From Ruminococcus sp. (GTDB lineage: Bacteria; Bacillota; Clostridia; Oscillospirales; Acutalibacteraceae), in NCBI GenBank assembly GCA_004556705.1, contig SFGA01000024.1:1-27677 (forward strand): 27,677 bases of DNA. The letters run 5' to 3'. The translations under genes were made by a program, and so were the position numbers. How positions within the stretch are numbered: the stretch's first letter is position 1; every line of letters begins with the position of its first letter. The notes under the pieces are model-generated. The model was not told the DNA's origin and searched no databases. It was given only the letters and a program-made list of their open reading frames with translations. Positions 23,148 to 27,677 of the stretch are shown here, piece by piece.

Positions 23148-23744
23148 TTGGATAAGATTACGAAGAAAAAGAATGAAAAATACACGAAAATTCTTGACAC
23201 GGCACTCGGTCTTTTTGAGAAGAACGGAACGCACCTTGTTTCAATTGATGAAATTGTCAAGGGTGCAGGCGTTGCAAAGGGCACTTTCTATCTTTATTTC
23301 AAGGACAGATACGACCTTATCTCAACGCTTATAATCGAAAAGGCTTCAAAATATATGTCCTTGTTAAGCGACGAGTACGAACCGAGGAATTTCGGAGACG
23401 TTTCAACGAGCGTTCGTCATTACATTGAATATATTTCGGATTTTTTGCAGAAAAACAAGACGCTTTGCATTTTAATAGAGAAAAATCTCAACACCTGCGT
23501 AAATGCGGTTGCTCAGACAAAGGAGGGCCCTATCAAGGAGCTTTATGAGAAAATCTTTTCCGAGCTTATAAATTGCGGAGTTTCCGAGGCGGAGGCACGT
23601 GCAAAGCTCTATCTTTACATTGAGCTTATTGTATCGTCCTGCTGCAACGCAATAATCATGGAAACGCCGTACACGATAGAGGAGCTAAAGCCTCATCTTT
23701 GTCAAATAATAGAATCAAGCATAGTAAACATTATTAAGAGGTGA
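23148..23744 (+). CDS. TetR/AcrR-family transcriptional regulator
   Basis: The 198-residue protein has an N-terminal helix-turn-helix domain at about 10-57 (ILDTALGLFEKNGTHLVSID then EIVKGAGVAKGTFYLYFKDR, the typical TetR recognition helix region) and a helical C-terminal ligand domain with no recognisable specificity. The start is TTG at 23148, 7 nt after GGGAGG. Two matching operators flank its promoter, so autorepression is likely. It is followed 5 nt later by the transporter gene, which it probably controls together with the lipoprotein gene. Confidence 0.92.
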   Translation: MDKITKKKNEKYTKILDTALGLFEKNGTHLVSIDEIVKGAGVAKGTFYLYFKDRYDLISTLIIEKASKYMSLLSDEYEPRNFGDVSTSVRHYIEYISDFLQKNKTLCILIEKNLNTCVNAVAQTKEGPIKELYEKIFSELINCGVSEAEARAKLYLYIELIVSSCCNAIIMETPYTIEELKPHLCQIIESSIVNIIKR

Positions 23745-23749
23745 TACAT

Positions 23750-25858
23750 TTGAAAAGGATTGCATTGTGGGAAGCAAAGCATCCTAAAACGGTAGTGTTG
23801 ATAGCTGTAATACTTTTGATACCCTCGCTTATAGGATTTTTGTGCACCCGAGTAAACTACGATATAATGTCGTATTTGCCCGATAATCTCTCGTCCGTAC
23901 AAGGCGAAAAGGTACTTGACGAAACCTTTAACAACGCCGGTATGTCGATATTGGTAATTGAGGATATGCCCTCGAAATATACCGCTGCGTTAAAGGAGGA
24001 AATTTCAAAATTAGAGGGCGTCAGCGCAGTTTTCTGGGTGGATGATTTGGCGGACGTGAGCATTCCTGCCGATATTATCCCCGACGCACTCAAGGACGTC
24101 TTTTACAGTAAGACGGGCGAGCAGACAATGATACTTGTTCAGTACAAGTACGCAGGCTCATCCGACGAAACGCTAAAGACGATAAAGCAAATCAAAGGAC
24201 TTATCAACGACAAGACCTTTATCAGCGGTCTTACAGCTATTGTCGAGGACACAAAGGAAATTTGCGACACGCAAGCGCCTATATATGTAGCGGTTGCGGT
24301 TGTTCTCGCACTGATTATTATGTCGCTGCTTATGGACTCATGGGTGCTTCCGTTCGTAGTGCTTGCAACGCTCGGTATTGCGATACTCTATAATATGGGC
24401 ACGAATATATTTTTAGGCGAGATTTCCTTTGTTACACAGAGCATTGCGGCAATTCTCCAGCTCGGCGTTACGGTTGACTACTCAATTTTCCTTATTGACA
24501 GATATCGTGAGGAAAAAACACGCTACGCCACAAGGGAAGAAGCTATGGCAAATGCCGTTACGAAATCAATAACCGCCCTGCTCGGCAGCTCTCTTACGAC
24601 GATATTCGGCTTCCTCGCTCTCTGCTTTATGCGTTTACGTCTCGGCTTCGATATAGGCTTCGTTATGGCAAAGGGCGTTGTATGGGGTATTCTTACGGTT
24701 GTATTCATACTCCCCGAAATGCTGCTTGTATTCGAGGAATACATTGAAAAGTACAAGCACAAGAGCCTTATGCCCTCATTCCCGAAGCTCAATAATTCGA
24801 TTTATAAAAACAGGAAGCTGCTTGCGATAATCTGCGTTGTGCTTATTATCCCGTCTTACTTCGTGCAGTCAAAGGCAACGCCGTATTACAGTATGGATAA
24901 GGCACTCAATGAAAGCTTTATATCCGTACAGGGGCTTGAAAAGCTCAAATCCGACTTTGATATGGCTACCACGCACTTTATAATCTTTGACGATACACTT
25001 CCGTCAGGTCAGATTATCCAAATGGAAAACGAGATTAAAAACCTTGACGGTATCGCCTCAACCCTTGCGTACAACTCCATTGTAGGCCCTGCAATTCCCG
25101 ACGATATTATCCCCGACGATATTTTGAAAATCTGCAAGGCTGACGGCTTACAGCTTATGATGGTAAACTCGAAATACGCAACCGCCACAGACGAGCTTAA
25201 CAATCAGGTTGACGCACTAAATGCCATTGTTCACAAGTACGACCCAAGCGGCTATGTGACGGGCGAGGGCGCAATAGCAAAGGACCTTATTGAGGTTACA
25301 GACAGAGATTTCACGGTAACGAGTATTCTCTCGATTGCGGCGATATTCATTCTAATTGCAATAACCCTTAAATCAATAAGCCTGCCGATACTTTTGGTGC
25401 TTTCGATTGAACTTGCGATTTGGATTAACCTTGCAATCGGCGTTTTAATGGGCAGTTCAATGTCCTTTGTAGATGCTACGGTTATCAACTGCGTTCAGCT
25501 CGGTGCTACGGTTGACTATGCAATACTTCTCACAACGAGATTTCGTGAGGAGCTTCGCCTCGGACGTTCAAAGCACGACGCAATCATCAATGCGGTGTCG
25601 GCGGCTGAAAGGTCAATTCTTCAAAGCGCCTCGGTATTCTTTGCGGCAACGTTCGGCGTATATTGTATATGCGATATTTCAATCATCAAGGGAATATGCG
25701 CACTGCTTGCAAGAGGCTCGGTAATCAGCGCATTTGTAATTATATTCTTCTTAACTCCGTTGCTTTGTATATGCGAAAAGCCGATAAGTAAAACGACTTT
25801 GGATTGGCGTTCTAAAGCTAAGAAGGAACATTTCAAGGAGGCAAAGAACAATGTTTAA
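23750..25858 (+). CDS. MMPL/RND-family membrane transporter
   Basis: Polytopic transporter of about 702 residues with an internal duplication. Each half has a TM segment, an extracytoplasmic domain and a TM bundle. The half-repeats share a signature: LGVTVDYSIFLIDRYREE near 238 and LGATVDYAILLTTRFREEL in the second half, both containing the Asp-Tyr pair typical of MMPL proton pathways. The extracytoplasmic parts also repeat a motif (PADIIPDALKDV and PDDIIPDDILKI). The TTG at 23750, preceded by AGGTGA, is preferred over a GTG at 23741 that overlaps the tetR stop. The substrate is unknown; lipids, peptides or drugs are all possible. Confidence 0.9.
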   Translation: MKRIALWEAKHPKTVVLIAVILLIPSLIGFLCTRVNYDIMSYLPDNLSSVQGEKVLDETFNNAGMSILVIEDMPSKYTAALKEEISKLEGVSAVFWVDDLADVSIPADIIPDALKDVFYSKTGEQTMILVQYKYAGSSDETLKTIKQIKGLINDKTFISGLTAIVEDTKEICDTQAPIYVAVAVVLALIIMSLLMDSWVLPFVVLATLGIAILYNMGTNIFLGEISFVTQSIAAILQLGVTVDYSIFLIDRYREEKTRYATREEAMANAVTKSITALLGSSLTTIFGFLALCFMRLRLGFDIGFVMAKGVVWGILTVVFILPEMLLVFEEYIEKYKHKSLMPSFPKLNNSIYKNRKLLAIICVVLIIPSYFVQSKATPYYSMDKALNESFISVQGLEKLKSDFDMATTHFIIFDDTLPSGQIIQMENEIKNLDGIASTLAYNSIVGPAIPDDIIPDDILKICKADGLQLMMVNSKYATATDELNNQVDALNAIVHKYDPSGYVTGEGAIAKDLIEVTDRDFTVTSILSIAAIFILIAITLKSISLPILLVLSIELAIWINLAIGVLMGSSMSFVDATVINCVQLGATVDYAILLTTRFREELRLGRSKHDAIINAVSAAERSILQSASVFFAATFGVYCICDISIIKGICALLARGSVISAFVIIFFLTPLLCICEKPISKTTLDWRSKAKKEHFKEAKNNV

Positions 25859-27530
25859 CTCAAAACAGAAAAAAGTAATAAGCATCGGCTTGATGGTGTC
25901 GCTTCTCGCCCTCTCGCTTGCAGGCTGCGGAAAGCAGAAAACGACGGGAAATGAAATTCTTGACGACGCAAGGGGCACGCAGACCTATGTTCAACAGAAC
26001 TACACAACCCTTGCCGAAAATGTAAAAAAGCAGGAAACGGTTTATATAAATCTCAACTCCGACGGCACGGTCAAAAAGATAAACGTAACCGATTGGCTTC
26101 ACACCGACACTCCGCAGACGGTTATCGAGGACGTAAGCTCGCTTGAGAATATCACAAACGTCAAAACGCTCACACCGGCAGACGTAAGAGACGGCAAGCT
26201 CTATTGGGATATGGATACAACAGACCTCTATTACAGCGGCACAACCGAAAAGCCCTCTCCGCTTAATATAACCATACGCTATTTCCTCGACGACGTTGAA
26301 ATGACAGCGGAGGAAATTGCAGGTAAAAGCGGAAACGTTAAAATTCAGATTGACGTTACAAGCGCACTTAAAAAGGCTGTTACAATCAACAAGAAAAGCT
26401 ATGATATTTATTGCCCGATGCTCTTTGTCGGCGGTATGATTTTGCCCGAGGACAAATTCACGAACGTTAATATTGTAAACGGCACGGCTCTCAGCGACGG
26501 CTCAAAGCAAATTGCATTCTTCACGGGCGTACCCGGTGCGGACGAAAGCCTCGGACTTTCCGAGCTTAACCTTTCAATGCTCAATGCCCTCACGGCAGAC
26601 TCGTTTACGATAACCGCCACAACAACTAATTTTGAATTGGGCAACATTATGCTTGCGGCAGCTCCGTTGTCGGCGGTAGGCTCTATCGGCACGGGCACAC
26701 TCCCCGAAAGCGTTGATGACATTAAAGGCGTACTCTCCGACATTGAGGACGTTCAGAAAGCGCTCAACGGTCTTGATATAAACAAGGTGGTAAGCGTGCT
26801 TTACGGCGACTCGAACAAGTTTGATGAGCTTATCGGCTCTGTCAACACGGCTGTAAGGCTCTACCGTGAGAACGAAAAGCTCCTTAAAACCGTCAGTACC
26901 TATATGACCGATGAAAACCTCAAAAAGCTTGAAAAGCTTGCCGACGATTTGAGCAAAACGGATTTGGACGCAATTTCGGCAACTCTCAACGACCCTGCCG
27001 TTGCGGCTCTGCTTGAAATTCTGCCGAAGCTCTCCTCAAGCTTCTCGGAGGTGGCAACGCTTGCAAAGGATTTGAATGAGATAATGCCCATTCTTCAATC
27101 GCTTTCAAACGATATGAACGACCCCGAAATCAAGCAGTCGCTTGACAATATGCCCGAAACCCTCAATGAGCTTCAGGGTGTGTTAAAGACCATTGACGAC
27201 AACAAGGAAGTCCTTGAAATGATAAACGACCTTTCAAGTGACGACAAATCGGCACAGATTGACGCACTTATGAAAACCGTAAACAAATACACCACTCTCG
27301 ACTCTCTCCCCGAGGAAAAGCAGCAGCTTCTTGCCGAGAAAATGAAGGAATGGCTCACCTACGGCAACGAGTACGACATTTTCACGGAAAAGACCACGAA
27401 TATGACCTCAAATGTTGTTTTCACATATAAAACAGACGCAATTACCGTTCCCGAGCAGTCGGCAGAGCAGACGGCAGAGACACAGGAGACTGAGGGCTTT
27501 GTAACAAGGATTAAAAATCTTTTCAAATAA
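25851..27530 (+). CDS. Putative lipoprotein accessory to MMPL transporter
   Basis: The 559-residue protein starts with a basic N-terminus, a hydrophobic stretch and the lipobox LSLAGC, so Cys26 should be lipidated and the mature protein anchored outside the membrane. The N-terminal half is rich in beta-like sequence. From about 280 to 480 it is charged and leucine-rich, likely long helices or coiled coil. The tail is acidic and Gln/Thr-rich before a final basic RIKNLFK. It overlaps the transporter end by 8 bp, with AAGGAGG upstream, so it is translated with it. An adaptor or periplasm-facing partner role is inferred from context only. No known domain is recognised with confidence. Confidence 0.82.
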   Translation: MFNSKQKKVISIGLMVSLLALSLAGCGKQKTTGNEILDDARGTQTYVQQNYTTLAENVKKQETVYINLNSDGTVKKINVTDWLHTDTPQTVIEDVSSLENITNVKTLTPADVRDGKLYWDMDTTDLYYSGTTEKPSPLNITIRYFLDDVEMTAEEIAGKSGNVKIQIDVTSALKKAVTINKKSYDIYCPMLFVGGMILPEDKFTNVNIVNGTALSDGSKQIAFFTGVPGADESLGLSELNLSMLNALTADSFTITATTTNFELGNIMLAAAPLSAVGSIGTGTLPESVDDIKGVLSDIEDVQKALNGLDINKVVSVLYGDSNKFDELIGSVNTAVRLYRENEKLLKTVSTYMTDENLKKLEKLADDLSKTDLDAISATLNDPAVAALLEILPKLSSSFSEVATLAKDLNEIMPILQSLSNDMNDPEIKQSLDNMPETLNELQGVLKTIDDNKEVLEMINDLSSDDKSAQIDALMKTVNKYTTLDSLPEEKQQLLAEKMKEWLTYGNEYDIFTEKTTNMTSNVVFTYKTDAITVPEQSAEQTAETQETEGFVTRIKNLFK

Positions 27531-27570
27531 ATAAAAATAAAAGGCACGCAATAAATTCAGCCTTATGAAG

Positions 27571-27677
27571 TGAACCCCAAAGTTTAGACAAAATTAAATA
27601 TTAAATTGTTAGTGAATGAGTTCGGTATTGTACCGGGCTCATTCCTTTTAGTTTTAAGGAAATTCTTTCATTGTTGT
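27571..27677 (-). mobile_element. Right end of an IS3-family insertion sequence (partial)
   Basis: The element starts at 27571 with TGAACCCCAAAGTTTAGACA, an IS3-type terminal inverted repeat, and contains the end of a transposase gene reading toward that end. It lies 40 bp after the lipoprotein stop; no terminator for that operon is visible in the gap. The rest runs off the window. Confidence 0.82.
27601..27677 (-). CDS. IS3-family transposase OrfB, C-terminal fragment
   Basis: The minus-strand frame ending at TAA 27603-27601 reads NNERISLKLKGMSPVQYR and six further residues. The pattern NxxRI-x-x-KL-x-G-x-SPVQYR is the conserved C-terminus of IS3/IS150-group DDE transposases, downstream of the last catalytic Glu. 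Only 24 full codons are in the window. Confidence 0.85.
   Translation of the reverse strand, partial: NNERISLKLKGMSPVQYRTHSLTI

Noticed and set aside
27531..27570. Terminator for the lipoprotein operon
   Set aside because: The 40-bp gap is A/T-rich without a hairpin; any terminator may lie beyond the insertion sequence or have been displaced by it.

Overview
The window looks like a chromosomal segment from an anaerobic Firmicute of class Clostridia, probably Ruminococcus/Oscillospiraceae-like. This rests on gene content and style: a single-chain clostridial PurL, class 1B dihydroorotate dehydrogenase (PyrD+PyrK), PyrB with PyrI, a purH function split into separate AICAR transformylase and PurO-type IMP cyclohydrolase genes, strong GGAGG ribosome binding sites and several TTG/GTG starts. 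No rRNA, tRNA or CRISPR was seen. Genus is not claimed.

Layout. Positions 1 to about 97 are the left end of an IS3-like insertion sequence running off the window. Positions 138-9197 are a minus-strand UMP operon in transcription order pyrC-carB-pyrK-pyrD-pyrF-pyrE-pyrB-pyrI. It has its own consensus promoter and a leader with a PyrR-type RNA loop and an intrinsic terminator. Positions 9371-9414 hold the terminator of the next operon upstream. Positions 9434-21618 are a minus-strand purine operon in the order purE-purC-purF-purM-purN-methyltransferase-purO-like-AICARFT-purD-purL, headed by a sigma-A promoter and a ZTP (pfl) riboswitch with a terminator platform. Positions 21898-22937 are azlC-azlD (minus). 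Positions 23148-27530 are a plus-strand tetR-MMPL transporter-lipoprotein operon with two matching 13-bp operators in its promoter region. From 27571 a second IS3-like element begins.

Together the two large operons encode nearly all of de novo UMP and IMP synthesis. The genes are packed with overlaps or short gaps, except at three junctions (pyrE/pyrB, pyrF/pyrE, purM/purN). Each of these is filled by a copy of the same 133-167 bp structured repeat, always in the same orientation to transcription and always ending next to the downstream start codon, where it supplies or hides the ribosome binding site. I find no standard family name for this repeat, and it is the best candidate here for an undescribed element.

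Other points worth attention: the purF product has lost every catalytic glutaminase residue I could align (including the N-terminal Cys) but keeps the PRPP loop and four Fe-S cysteines. carA and purK are absent from the window. An unassigned SAM methyltransferase sits inside the purine operon.
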